NCBI GenBank assembly: GCA_003170275.1
Contig: PNAM01000041.1
Location: forward strand, 25,336-89,335
From: Myxococcales bacterium
GTDB lineage: Bacteria; Myxococcota_A; Polyangia; Palsa-1104
Length of the DNA: 64,000 nt
Direction: 5' to 3'
Both the position numbers and the translations under genes were made by a program. The notes beneath the pieces were generated by a model. That model worked only from the letters and a program-made list of their open reading frames with translations, ran no database searches and was not told the DNA's origin. Shown here one piece after another: positions 51,771-61,035 of this stretch; the first letter of the stretch is position 1, and each line of letters opens with the position of its first letter.

Positions 51771-52217
51771 GTGACTCCTCTACGCGCGCGCGCTCCCCTG
51801 GTTGTGGCGGTCCTTTGTGGGCTCGCTGCGTGTGGCTCGAGCGGCGCGCCGGCCGACGCCGCGGTTCCGGATGCCGCCACCGACGGCTCCGCCACGTGCA
51901 CCGAGGACGCCGCGCCGCCCTGTCTGATCGTCGACGACGCCGGTCTGTCGCACGGGTGCATGATGGGAGGCATGGGCCCCGGCGATCGCGACGACGGCGG
52001 CGGCATGCCCAACGCGCCGCCGCCGGACGCGAGCGCCGACGCGCGCAACCTGCCGTTCGCCGCCGAATGCCTGTCGAACCTGCAGTGCACGTCGAACATC
52101 TGCTTTCTCTATCGCGTCAAAGGCCAGTTCTGCACCCGCTTCTGTGCGTGCGACGTCGACTGCCCGGCGCCCTCGCTCGGCTGCGGCGGCCAGGGCGTCT
52201 GCCGCGTCGGTAACTAA
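51771..52217 (+). CDS. Small Cys-rich lipoprotein
   Basis: 148 aa, GTG start. Lipobox (AVLCGLAACGSS), Asp/Ala linker, then PPCLIVDDAGLSHGCMMGG, a Gly/Asp-rich linker, and a C-terminal Cys module ECLSNLQCTSNICFLYRVKG with FCTRFCACDVDCPAPSLGC. Resembles the Cys modules of neighbouring proteins. Divergent from zwf, expressed from a candidate leaderless promoter. No function known. Confidence 0.78.
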   Translation: MTPLRARAPLVVAVLCGLAACGSSGAPADAAVPDAATDGSATCTEDAAPPCLIVDDAGLSHGCMMGGMGPGDRDDGGGMPNAPPPDASADARNLPFAAECLSNLQCTSNICFLYRVKGQFCTRFCACDVDCPAPSLGCGGQGVCRVGN

Positions 52218-52225
52218 GCCGTCGT

Positions 52226-54172
52226 TCAGGCGCAGGTGCCGTTGGTGCAGGCCTGGCCCGCGTTGCAGCGATGGTCGCAGGCGCCGCAGTTGGCGGCATC
52301 GGTCAGCTTGTTCACGCAGGCGGTGCCGCACTCGAGCGTGGCGCCCGGGCAGGTGGTGACGCAGGTCTTGTTCGCGCACAGCTGACCCGGCGCGCACGCC
52401 TGGAAGCAGTCGCCGCAGTGGCGACTGTCGGCGGTGATCGAAACGCAGGTGCCGCCGCAGATCTTGAAGTTGACGCTGCCCGCGCAGTTGGCGACGCAGG
52501 CGCCCGCGGCACACAGCTGGCCCGGCGGGCAGATCGTGCCGCACGCGCCGCAGTTGAGGGTGCTGTTCTGTAGATTGACGCAGCCGCCCGCGCACAGCGT
52601 GGGACCGGGGCCGGCGCACGCCGCGGTGCAGGCGCCGTTCTGGCAGGCTTGACCGGAGCCGCAGGCGTTGCCGCACGAGCCGCAGTTGGCGCTGTCCGAT
52701 TTGATATCGGCGAAGAACGAGCCGCAGTTGGCAAACGCGCCGTCCATGGTCGCGATGAACGGGTCGATCTGCGTGCACTGCCCGAGGATGCACGCTTGAC
52801 CGAGCGTGCACGCCTGGCCGCAAGCGCCGCAGTTGAAGAACTCGCTGCGCAGGTCGACGCAGCTCGGTCCGCAGGCCGCGAACGAGCCGCAGTTGGCGAG
52901 GCAAGCGCCCTGTTGGCAGAGCTGTCCCGCGGGGCAGACGGTGCCGCAGGCGCCGCAGTTGCTGTTGCTGTTCGACACGTTCGCCGGGCGGCCGCTGCAA
53001 TCCTTGATCACGCCGCTGGCGGTGAAGGCCGCGCACGCGCCGTTGATGCACGTCTGATCGCTCGGGCACACGTTGCCCGGCGTGCCGCAATTCAAGTTGT
53101 CGGCGCCGTAGGAAACGCAGGCGCCGCCGACCATCACCAGCCCCGACGGACAGGTGCTGGTGCAGCTGGCCGCGTAGCACGCCTGGCCGCCCATGCAGCT
53201 CATGTCGCAACCGCCGCACTGCGCGAACGTGCTCTGGCCGACGCAGCGATCGCCGCACAACAGCAGATCGGCGCCGCACATCGGCTGGCAGGCTCCGGCG
53301 ACGCAGCTCTGGGTCGGCGGGCACACCGTGCCGCAGGCGCCGCAGTTGGCGAGGTTCGACGTCAGGAGCACGCACGCGCCGCCGCAGTTGGTGAGGCCGG
53401 CGGGGCAGGTCGTGGTGCAGGCGCCGTTGACGCACGCCTGGCCCTGGCCGCAGTCGTGCGAGCAGGCGCCGCAGTTGTTGGGGTTGTTGTTGGTGTCGAA
53501 GCAGCTGCGCGCGCACTGCGTGAATCCGGCCGGGCAGGCGCTCGAGCAGCTGCCGTTGACGCACAGCTGGGCGGGCGAGCAGGCGGTGTTGCAGTCGCCG
53601 CAGTGGTTGGCGTTGTTGGTGACGTCGAGGCATTGCCCGCTGCAGTTGGCGCTGCCGGCGCAGGTGAGGGTGCAGGCGCCGTTGCCGCACGCGGTGCCGC
53701 CCTGGCACACGGTGCCCGGCTTGCCGCAGTTGTTGGAGTCGGTGCTCAGGCTGACGCAGCCGGTGACCGGCCCTTCGCTCGAGTACACGGTCGCGGGCAC
53801 CAGCGTAGCGGCGCATTGCGAGACGCAGGCGCCGTTGGAGCATGCCTGACCTGACGGACAGGAGTTGGCGCACGAGCCGCAGTGTTTGGTCGAGTTGAGG
53901 GTGTTCACGCACAAGCCGTTGCAGACGACCTGCATGGGCGGACAGCTCGCCGTGCATTGGCCGGCGACGCACACCTGGCCGCCGGTGCAGACGTTGCCGC
54001 ACGCGCCGCAGTTGAGGGGATGATTGAAGAGGTCGGCGCAGCCCTTGCCGCACAGCGTGCGGCCGTTGGCGCAGGTGTTGGTGGCCGGGAAGTCGACGTA
54101 GACCGGGAGGCTGGTGTTACAGCCGGCGAACAGCCAGCAGAGACTCAAGGCGGTGACCAGGCGATTCATCAC
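52226..54172 (-). CDS. Long cysteine-module lipoprotein
   Basis: 648 aa. Lipobox (LCWLFAGCNTS), then some 13-14 copies of a 40-45-aa Cys module, for example CVNTLNSTKHCGSCANSC, CLDVTNNANHCGDCNTAC and CFDTNNNPNNCGACSHDC. Each module has about 8 cysteines that must pair as disulfides. Such Cys-repeat proteins are common in myxobacteria and are sometimes mislabelled 'tryptophan synthase alpha chain'; that enzyme is clearly not present. Probable stalk or adhesin. ATG 54172 has GGAGG 6 nt upstream. Confidence 0.9.
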   Translation of the reverse strand: MMNRLVTALSLCWLFAGCNTSLPVYVDFPATNTCANGRTLCGKGCADLFNHPLNCGACGNVCTGGQVCVAGQCTASCPPMQVVCNGLCVNTLNSTKHCGSCANSCPSGQACSNGACVSQCAATLVPATVYSSEGPVTGCVSLSTDSNNCGKPGTVCQGGTACGNGACTLTCAGSANCSGQCLDVTNNANHCGDCNTACSPAQLCVNGSCSSACPAGFTQCARSCFDTNNNPNNCGACSHDCGQGQACVNGACTTTCPAGLTNCGGACVLLTSNLANCGACGTVCPPTQSCVAGACQPMCGADLLLCGDRCVGQSTFAQCGGCDMSCMGGQACYAASCTSTCPSGLVMVGGACVSYGADNLNCGTPGNVCPSDQTCINGACAAFTASGVIKDCSGRPANVSNSNSNCGACGTVCPAGQLCQQGACLANCGSFAACGPSCVDLRSEFFNCGACGQACTLGQACILGQCTQIDPFIATMDGAFANCGSFFADIKSDSANCGSCGNACGSGQACQNGACTAACAGPGPTLCAGGCVNLQNSTLNCGACGTICPPGQLCAAGACVANCAGSVNFKICGGTCVSITADSRHCGDCFQACAPGQLCANKTCVTTCPGATLECGTACVNKLTDAANCGACDHRCNAGQACTNGTCA

Positions 54173-54203
54173 GTTCCTCCAGGTTGGAATGGTTGCGTCG
54201 CGG

Positions 54204-55022
54204 TCAGCGCGCCGGGGTTACCGAGAGGAGCTTCACCTCGGTGTGCAGCTCCTGGGAGAACGGCTTTTCAGCCGTTACATTCCCATTTGTTTCGTCGAAA
54301 TGAAAACGCATCCTGGGCACGATGCCGCGCACACGCTGCACCTTGGCCTCGGTGCCGAGGACCGGGCTCACGTCGAGCGGCACCACCGAGCGCGCCGCCG
54401 CGACGCGAAAGCGGGCGACGCGCATCCCGCCCACCGGCACGATCCGGCGGCGATCGATCTCTTGCCGGACCACCGCCAGCGCCGCTTCGTCGAGGCGCGC
54501 GCTATCCGAGTGGGTGAGCAGGCGCGCCGATTCCAGGCCGCCGTCGGCGTTCACGCGCACCTCGATCTCGACGGCGCGCCAATGGAGCGGGCGGCGCGAC
54601 GCCAGGTGCGCCGCTTCGACCTGCTCGGTGAGGTCGACTTCCCCCGTCGCTGACGGAGTCGGCTCGGCGCGCGTGCGTGCCGGTCCCTCGGCGGGGTTGC
54701 TCAGCACCTGCTCGACCAGCGCGCGCGGAGCCGGGCCGATCGCCACCACGTCGATCGCCGGATGGAACGCTCCCTTGATCGCCCGCTCGGCGGCGCGCCA
54801 GGCGGGTGGCACCTGTCCCGACTGGACCCGCGCGACCCCGGCGGCCTCGAAGGTATCGGCCTGCATGCGCTCGACGGGGGTCGGCGGCGCGCGACGCTCG
54901 CTCTCCTCGTGCAAGATGCTCGGCGGAAACAGCTCGATGTGGCCGCTCGCGCCGAGATCGGGCGGAGCGGCGTGCGCCGCGCGGGCCACCAGCAGCGCCA
55001 AGCCGATTGTATGCCCCCGCAT
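54204..55022 (-). CDS. TonB-type C-terminal domain protein
   Basis: 272 aa. Signal-like GLALLVARAAHAA, then a Pro-poor linker and a TonB-like C-terminal domain (WRAVEIEVRVNADGGLESAR, ARLDEAALAVVRQEIDRRRI). No N-terminal TM anchor is obvious, so it may be a secreted or periplasmic relative rather than a true energy transducer. Upstream of the Cys-module gene, same strand. Confidence 0.75.
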   Translation of the reverse strand: MRGHTIGLALLVARAAHAAPPDLGASGHIELFPPSILHEESERRAPPTPVERMQADTFEAAGVARVQSGQVPPAWRAAERAIKGAFHPAIDVVAIGPAPRALVEQVLSNPAEGPARTRAEPTPSATGEVDLTEQVEAAHLASRRPLHWRAVEIEVRVNADGGLESARLLTHSDSARLDEAALAVVRQEIDRRRIVPVGGMRVARFRVAAARSVVPLDVSPVLGTEAKVQRVRGIVPRMRFHFDETNGNVTAEKPFSQELHTEVKLLSVTPAR

Positions 55023-55063
55023 GCTTCAACACGGTGCTACTGGAGGGCGCGCCGGTCAATGGG

Positions 55064-55069
55064 TAGGAT
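55064..55069 (+). promoter_or_regulatory. Candidate -10 element with leaderless spacing (55076 gene)
   Basis: TAGGAT, exactly 6 nt, then ATG 55076. Confidence 0.42.
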
Positions 55070-55075
55070 GCGGGC

Positions 55076-57160
55076 ATGAAAACCACCTGGCTCGCAGTTG
55101 CAGTCGCTGCCGCGGTCGCCCTCACCGGATCGGCGCACGCCGACCCCATCGATCCCTACCTCTGGCTCGAGGAGGTCGCGAGCCCGAAGGCGATGGACTG
55201 GGTCAAGGGCCGCAACGCGGTCACGGTCAAGGCGCTCGCCTCGTCGCCCGAGTTCGACAAGATGCAGGGCCAGATCCTCGAGGTGCTCGACTCCGACGCG
55301 CGCATTCCGTTCGTGCGGCGCATGGGACCCTTCCTCTACAACTTCTGGAAGGACAAGCAGCACCCGCGCGGCCTGTTCCGGCGCACCACGCTCGAGGAGT
55401 ATCGCAAGCCGCAGCCGGCGTGGGAGCTGCTGCTCGACGTGGACGCGCTCGGCAAGGCCGAGAAGGAGAACTGGGTGTGGGAGGGCTTCACGTGCCTCAA
55501 GCCCGAATACCGGAGCTGCATGCTGATCCTGTCGCGCGGCGGCGCGGACGCCAACGTCCTCCGCGAATACGACTTGAAGACCAAGGCGTTCGTCAAGAAC
55601 GGCTTCGTCGTCCCCGAGGCCAAGAGCGACGTCTCCTGGAAGGATCCGAACACGCTCTACCTCGGCAGCGACTTCGGCGCCGGCTCGATGACCAAGTCGG
55701 GCTACCCGCGAATCGTCAAGGAGTGGAAGCGGGGGACGCCGCTCGCCTCGGCGAAGCAGGTGTACGAGGGCAAGGCCGACGACGTCGCGGTGAGCCTGTT
55801 GCACGACGCGACGCCGGGCTTCGAGCGAGACTTTGCGCGCCGGCAGATCGAGACCTACGCCAGCGAGACCTTCCTGGTCGGCAAGAGCGGCGCGCTCACG
55901 CGCATCGACGTGCCGCGGGACGCCGAGCTCGACGTCGAGCGCGAGTGGCTGCTGGTGCAGACCCGCTCGCCGTGGACGGTGGGCGGCAAGACCTACGAGG
56001 CGGGCTCGCTAGTCGCGACCCGGCTCGAGCCGTATCTGGCCGGCAAGCGCGAGCTGACGTTGCTGTTCCAACCGACGCCGACCACCTCGCTCGCGGGCTT
56101 CAGCTGGACCAAGACTCGCCTGATCCTGACCACGCTCGAGGACGTGGTCAGCCACATCGAGGTGCTCACGCCGCAGCCGGGCGTGTGGAAGCGCGAGCCG
56201 CTGGGCGGCGCGCCGGAGCTCAGCACCATCGAGGCGTTCGGCGCCGATCAGGACAACAGCGACGAGTATTTCCTCACCGTCACCGGTTACCTCAACCCGA
56301 CCACGCTCTCCCGCGGCGTGCTCGGCGCGGGGCCGCCGCAGTCGCTCAAGCAGAGCCCGGCGTTCTTCGACGGCACGCGCCACACCGTGCGCCGCTACTT
56401 CGCGGCCTCGAAGGACGGCACGCGCGTGCCCTATTTCGTGGTCTCGCCGCCCGACCAGAAGAACGACCAGACCCCCACGCTCCTGTACGGCTACGGCGGC
56501 TTCGAGATCTCGCTGCAGCCCTGGTACGACGGCGGCATGGGACGCGCGTGGCTCTCGCGCGGCGGGGTGTTCGTGGTCGCCAACATTCGCGGCGGCGGCG
56601 AGTACGGTCCGCGTTGGCACCAGGCAGCCCTCAAGCAGAACCGGCTGCGCGCGTACGAGGACTTCGCCGCCGTCGCGCAGGATCTGGTCACCCGGAAGAT
56701 CACCTCGCAGTCGCACCTGGGCATGGAGGGCGGCTCGAACGGCGGTCTGTTGGCCGGTAACATGCTGACCCTGTACCCGCGACTGTTCGCCGCGGTGGTC
56801 AGCGAGGTGCCGCTGCTCGACATGAAGCGCTACACGCATCTGTCGGCCGGCGCCTCCTGGATGGCCGAGTACGGAGACCCCGACGTGCCTGCGGAGTGGG
56901 CGTTCTTGCAGACCTTCTCGCCGTACCACAACGCCAAGAAGGGCGTGAAGTACCCGCCGGTGCTGTTCACCACCTCGACGCGCGACGACCGCGTGGGCCC
57001 GGTGCACGCGCGCAAGATGACCGCGAAGATGCTGGACCTGGGCAGCGACGTCACCTTCTACGAAAACATCGAGGGCGGCCACGGGGGTGCGGCGGATCAC
57101 AAAGAGGCCGCGTTCATGAGCGCGCTCGCCTACACCTTCTTGTGGAACCACCTGCGGTAG
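55076..57160 (+). CDS. Secreted prolyl oligopeptidase family protease (S9A)
   Basis: 694 aa, signal peptide (AVAVAAAVALTGSAHAD). N-terminal beta-propeller (about 30-430), then the alpha/beta-hydrolase domain: LLYGYGGFEISLQPWYDG, catalytic Ser in GMEGGSNGGLLAG, Asp in TSTRDDRVGPVH and His in NIEGGHGGAADH. Cuts short proline-containing peptides. The signal peptide makes it periplasmic or secreted, less common for this family but seen in myxobacteria. Likely leaderless start. Confidence 0.94.
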   Translation: MKTTWLAVAVAAAVALTGSAHADPIDPYLWLEEVASPKAMDWVKGRNAVTVKALASSPEFDKMQGQILEVLDSDARIPFVRRMGPFLYNFWKDKQHPRGLFRRTTLEEYRKPQPAWELLLDVDALGKAEKENWVWEGFTCLKPEYRSCMLILSRGGADANVLREYDLKTKAFVKNGFVVPEAKSDVSWKDPNTLYLGSDFGAGSMTKSGYPRIVKEWKRGTPLASAKQVYEGKADDVAVSLLHDATPGFERDFARRQIETYASETFLVGKSGALTRIDVPRDAELDVEREWLLVQTRSPWTVGGKTYEAGSLVATRLEPYLAGKRELTLLFQPTPTTSLAGFSWTKTRLILTTLEDVVSHIEVLTPQPGVWKREPLGGAPELSTIEAFGADQDNSDEYFLTVTGYLNPTTLSRGVLGAGPPQSLKQSPAFFDGTRHTVRRYFAASKDGTRVPYFVVSPPDQKNDQTPTLLYGYGGFEISLQPWYDGGMGRAWLSRGGVFVVANIRGGGEYGPRWHQAALKQNRLRAYEDFAAVAQDLVTRKITSQSHLGMEGGSNGGLLAGNMLTLYPRLFAAVVSEVPLLDMKRYTHLSAGASWMAEYGDPDVPAEWAFLQTFSPYHNAKKGVKYPPVLFTTSTRDDRVGPVHARKMTAKMLDLGSDVTFYENIEGGHGGAADHKEAAFMSALAYTFLWNHLR

Positions 57161-57184
57161 TTCGAGGCATACTGAGCGGACCTC

Positions 57185-58405
57185 GTGGTCAGCGACGCAC
57201 AAGCGGCTCCGATTTCCTCTCGACGATCGCCCCGGTCCGCCGGCCGGCTGGTGGGCGGGCTCACCACGTCGCTGGTGGTCCACGTCGCGGCCGTGCTGTT
57301 TTTCGGGGCCTTCGCGACCCTCGACTGGATCGGCGCCAAGCAGCCGCCGGCGGTCGAACAGGACGTCGACGTGGTGCACGTCTCCTCGAAGGAGTGGGAT
57401 CGCAACCTAGCCCCAGCCGGGTCGCTCCCTGCGCCGAGCGTGAGCCCTGCCGCCGCGCATCACAAGGAAGCGCCGGTCACCGCGCTCCCGCAGGGGCAGG
57501 TGGTCGCCGTGGCGACGGGCAACGATCAGAAGCCCGAGGTCGCCAAGTATCTGGCCGAGCACGACAACACCGTGGCCAAAGAGACGCGCGCGCGCGAGCA
57601 GACCGCATTTTACGGCAAGGCGATGCCCCGTCAGACTACTGTCCACGAAGCCGATTCCAAGGAACAACAGAAGCTCAAGGGCAACCAGGGCACCGGCACC
57701 GACGACGCGGCCAAGGCGGAGAAGACCCAGATCGCCGAGCGCGAGATTCCCAAGACGCTGGTGCAGCCGAAGGTGGCCACGCTCGAGCGCAGCGAGGACG
57801 GCGAGACCCGCGCGCGCGGAGATTCAACGATCACCAACGGCAGCTCCGATCATCTCCAGGTCAAGCCCGGCACGCTCGCCGCTGGTGAGGCCAATTCCGG
57901 CTCCGACGGAAAAGCCGGCGTGCCCGACGCGCCCGACAATCCCCATTCGGCCGGCGTGACCGGCACGGCGGTCGGCGCGGCGCCCAACGACTTTCTGCAG
58001 AACGTGCCGATCGGCGACGGCACGTTTCTCAACACGCGCGAGTACAAGTACGCGGCGTTCTTCAACCGGGTGAAGCAGCGCGTCGGCGAGCAGTGGCGCC
58101 CGAACGACGAGATGCGCCGCAAGGATCTGCGTGGCCACGCCGCGTCGCGCACGCGCATCACGGTGGTCGACGTGACGCTCGACGAGGAAGGGCGCGTCTC
58201 CGACGTCCACGTCAGTCAATCCTGCGGCGTCGACTTCCTCGACGTGGAAGCGGTGGCGGCGTTTCAGCGCGCGCAGCCGTTCCCGAACCCGCCGACTGGC
58301 TTGTTCGACGAAGACCGGCGCATTCGCTTCCGCTTCGGGTTCCACATCGACAACGACCCCGGTGGTTCGTCGCCGCTCCTGCGCGGCCGGCACGGCCATT
58401 GGTAG
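57185..58405 (+). CDS. TonB/AgmX-type protein with membrane anchor
   Basis: 406 aa, GTG start. N-terminal TM anchor (GGLTTSLVVHVAAVLFFGAFA), a long charged, Ala/Lys-rich linker spanning the periplasm, and a C-terminal domain of the AgmX/TonB type: RVKQRVGEQWRPNDEMRR, RITVVDVTLDEEGRVSDVHV, EAVAAFQRAQPFPNPPTGLF, ending RFRFGFHID. Likely an energy transducer or gliding/export partner. Its stop overlaps the next gene's TTG start. Confidence 0.85.
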   Translation: MVSDAQAAPISSRRSPRSAGRLVGGLTTSLVVHVAAVLFFGAFATLDWIGAKQPPAVEQDVDVVHVSSKEWDRNLAPAGSLPAPSVSPAAAHHKEAPVTALPQGQVVAVATGNDQKPEVAKYLAEHDNTVAKETRAREQTAFYGKAMPRQTTVHEADSKEQQKLKGNQGTGTDDAAKAEKTQIAEREIPKTLVQPKVATLERSEDGETRARGDSTITNGSSDHLQVKPGTLAAGEANSGSDGKAGVPDAPDNPHSAGVTGTAVGAAPNDFLQNVPIGDGTFLNTREYKYAAFFNRVKQRVGEQWRPNDEMRRKDLRGHAASRTRITVVDVTLDEEGRVSDVHVSQSCGVDFLDVEAVAAFQRAQPFPNPPTGLFDEDRRIRFRFGFHIDNDPGGSSPLLRGRHGHW

Positions 58406-59364
58406 TCAAGGGAGTAGTCCTGGCGGCGATCGGGCTCGCCGGCTGCGTCTCCTCGTCGACGGCCGCCGATGCCGGGGTGCCCACCGACGGCGGCGCGACG
58501 GTGTGGAACGATTCGCCCGATCCAGCCTCCCCGGATGGAGGCAGCTGGCTCAGCTCGCTCGCCGACTGCTGGACCGATCCGAGCTGCCCGCGCGCGATGG
58601 TGGTCAGCCACGGCGGCGACTGGGATTGGCAGGCGCCCTACGACTCGCACACCGCGCTGGTGCGCGCGGTGCAGCGCGGCGCCGACGGCATCAAGGGCGA
58701 TCTGCGCGTCACCGCCGACAACGTCGCGGTGATCACCCACTCGAGCCCGATTGAGGTCTACGAGTCGACTGAGTGCGCCGGCCGCTACATCGAGCAGATG
58801 ACCGCCGCCCAGGTGACCGCCTGCCACATGCTCGGCTCCAAGACCGAGACCTTCCAGCGTGTCGACGAGCTCTTGCGCTGGGCGCATGGGCGCACGGTGG
58901 TGATGCTCGACGTCAAGGTGCCGGGCGATCTGCCGCGCGCGATCTCGACAGGGATCGAGAACGACGCGCAGGATGATCTGTTCCTCGAGGTGCACCAGCG
59001 CGACTTTCTCAACATCGTCGTCGGCGCGCCCGGCTGGGAGCAGCTCCACTATCTGGTGTGGCTCGACAGCCCCGACTCGGCGGACGCGGTGATCCAGTCC
59101 AACCACCGCGCGCAGGCGTTCATGTACGAGATGAATCCGACCTATCCCAACTACGACGCGACGCAGATGAAGCTGTTCATCGCCAACAAGCTGCACCCGG
59201 CCGGGATCCGCGCCTTCAGCTCCACGGACACCAATAACCCGACGGTGGAGAACCACCAGATGCTGTTCGACGAGGGCATCGACGTGGTCATGACCTACGA
59301 CCTGACCAACGCGCTGATGGTGCGCCAGTCGGTCAACACCGCGCGCGGCGTCTCGCCGCCGTGA
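58399..59364 (+). CDS. Glycerophosphodiester phosphodiesterase-like lipoprotein
   Basis: 321 aa, TTG 58399. Lipobox LAAIGLAGCVSS. GDPD-like barrel: VVSHGGDWDWQAPYDSHTAL, then GADGIKGDLRVTADNVAVIT and HSSPIEV. Compared with the family (HRG..., EFDV..TKDG...HD), the Glu in the E-x-D motif is replaced by Lys (GIKGDL) and HRG by HGG; two His remain. So the fold is likely but activity uncertain. It overlaps the TonB-type gene by 7 nt. Confidence 0.75.
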   Translation: MVVKGVVLAAIGLAGCVSSSTAADAGVPTDGGATVWNDSPDPASPDGGSWLSSLADCWTDPSCPRAMVVSHGGDWDWQAPYDSHTALVRAVQRGADGIKGDLRVTADNVAVITHSSPIEVYESTECAGRYIEQMTAAQVTACHMLGSKTETFQRVDELLRWAHGRTVVMLDVKVPGDLPRAISTGIENDAQDDLFLEVHQRDFLNIVVGAPGWEQLHYLVWLDSPDSADAVIQSNHRAQAFMYEMNPTYPNYDATQMKLFIANKLHPAGIRAFSSTDTNNPTVENHQMLFDEGIDVVMTYDLTNALMVRQSVNTARGVSPP

Positions 59365-59491
59365 GCGGGCCGTCTAGGAAACCCGGTTCGCCGTCCCGGA
59401 AGATCCTTTCCGCGCCTGGATGAAAACGACGCATCGTCGGTGACTCGCGCGCCATTTTCGTGTGGCGGGTGGCTTGCACGATCCGTGAGTC

Positions 59492-61003
59492 ATGGAAATC
59501 CGCTCGTGGCTCGTCGTTGGCCTGCTCTCGCTCGGCGCGTGCCAACCGTCTCGCGCCGCGGATCCGGCGCAATCGGCGGCGTCGCCCGACCTCGGCCTCA
59601 CCGGCGGCTTTCAACCGGTCGACGCCGGCGCCGCCAACCTCGTCGACCCGCCGTCGCCGTCAGTCGATCTCGGCACTGGCGTCGCGAATCCGATCGTCAC
59701 CGAGAACGCGCGTCCCGGCGCCGCGAGCTGGCAGCTCGCCGATCCGGCCGTGAGCCACGAGGTCGAGGGCTACGCGTCGCTGACAAGCGTGACGCGCGGC
59801 GGCCGGATCCTGTTCTACGTGCGCACCACCGATGCGAGCTACACCATTCAGATCTTCCGTCTCGGATGGTACGCCGGGCTGGGCGGCCGCGCGCTCACGC
59901 AAGCCGTGTCCCGCGCGAGCCAGCCGCAGCCGGGCTGTCCGATGGATCCGACGACGGGCATGGTCGAGTGCGACTGGACCGACCCCTACGCCTTCGACGT
60001 CCCCGCCGCGGCCGATCCGTCCGACTGGGCGAGCGGGCTGTACGTCGCGCACGTGACCGGCGACCAGAGCGGCAAGGACGTGCTGCTCCACTTCGTCGTG
60101 CGCGACGACGCGCGCAGCTCCGACTACCTGATGCAGTCGAGCGTCACCACTCGCGAGGCCTACAACACGTGGGGCGGAAAGTCGCTGTACGACTTCAACT
60201 CGGTCGGCGGCCGCGCGCACCAGGTCTCGTTCAACCGGCCCTACGACACCCAGAACGTCGACAACCGCGAGGTGAGCATGGTGCGCTTCCTCGAGCGCGA
60301 GGGCTACGACGTCGCCTATGCCACCAGCCTGGACACGCACGAGAGCGGCGGGCAGCTCCTGCGCCACCGCGCCTTCCTCTCGGTCGCGCACGACGAGTAC
60401 TGGTCGTCGCAGATGCGCACCAATGTCGAAGCTGCGCGCAGCGCCGGCGTTCACCTGGCGTTCTTCTCCGCCGACGTCTGTTATTGGCAGATGCGCCTGC
60501 AGGCGAGCCCGGTCAGCGGCGCGAACGATCGCACGATGGTCTGCTACAAGGACGCCAGCCTCGATCCGACCACCGTGCTGTTCCGCGATCCGCAGGTCAA
60601 CCGGCCCGAGGACGATCTCCTCGGCGTCATGCACGACGGCGATCCGGTCGACACCGACGTGGTGGTCGCCAATACCTCGCACTGGGCCTTCGCCGGCACC
60701 GGCCTGCACGACGGCGACAAGTTGCACCGCCTGCTCGGCAACGAAGCCGACGGCGTGTTCGCCGACAAGCATCCCGGGCTGATCCGGCTCGGGCACTCGC
60801 CGTTCACCGACAGCACCGGCACGTTGCGCTACTCCGACATGACGCTCTACTCGGCGCCCAGCGGCTCGATGGTGTTCGCGGCGGGGACGATCTGGTGGGC
60901 GTACGGCCTGGACGACTACGGCGTGCAGGATCGCTTGAGCCCGGCGGTGCAGCAGATCACCCGCAACATCCTTTCCCGCTTTCGCTTGCCGCCTTCGCCC
61001 TGA
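59492..61003 (+). CDS. N,N-dimethylformamidase-like lipoprotein
   Basis: 503 aa. Lipobox VGLLSLGACQPS. N-terminal beta domain (HEVEGYASLTSVTRGGRILF, YTIQIFRLGWYAG), then the DMFase beta-subunit C-terminal type domain: STTREAYNTWGGKSLYDFNS-like stretch, NVDNREVSMVRFLEREGYDV, FLSVAHDEYWSSQMRTNVEA. Enzyme activity not certain. The 59365-59491 interval upstream holds only short palindromes and no gene. Confidence 0.82.
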   Translation: MEIRSWLVVGLLSLGACQPSRAADPAQSAASPDLGLTGGFQPVDAGAANLVDPPSPSVDLGTGVANPIVTENARPGAASWQLADPAVSHEVEGYASLTSVTRGGRILFYVRTTDASYTIQIFRLGWYAGLGGRALTQAVSRASQPQPGCPMDPTTGMVECDWTDPYAFDVPAAADPSDWASGLYVAHVTGDQSGKDVLLHFVVRDDARSSDYLMQSSVTTREAYNTWGGKSLYDFNSVGGRAHQVSFNRPYDTQNVDNREVSMVRFLEREGYDVAYATSLDTHESGGQLLRHRAFLSVAHDEYWSSQMRTNVEAARSAGVHLAFFSADVCYWQMRLQASPVSGANDRTMVCYKDASLDPTTVLFRDPQVNRPEDDLLGVMHDGDPVDTDVVVANTSHWAFAGTGLHDGDKLHRLLGNEADGVFADKHPGLIRLGHSPFTDSTGTLRYSDMTLYSAPSGSMVFAAGTIWWAYGLDDYGVQDRLSPAVQQITRNILSRFRLPPSP

Positions 61004-61035
61004 TCCGTGCGAAAATGGCCAAAGGAGGCGTGTCG

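Noticed and set aside
52226..54172. Tryptophan synthase alpha chain
   Set aside because: Such names are attached to Cys-module proteins by automated pipelines; there is no TrpA barrel sequence.
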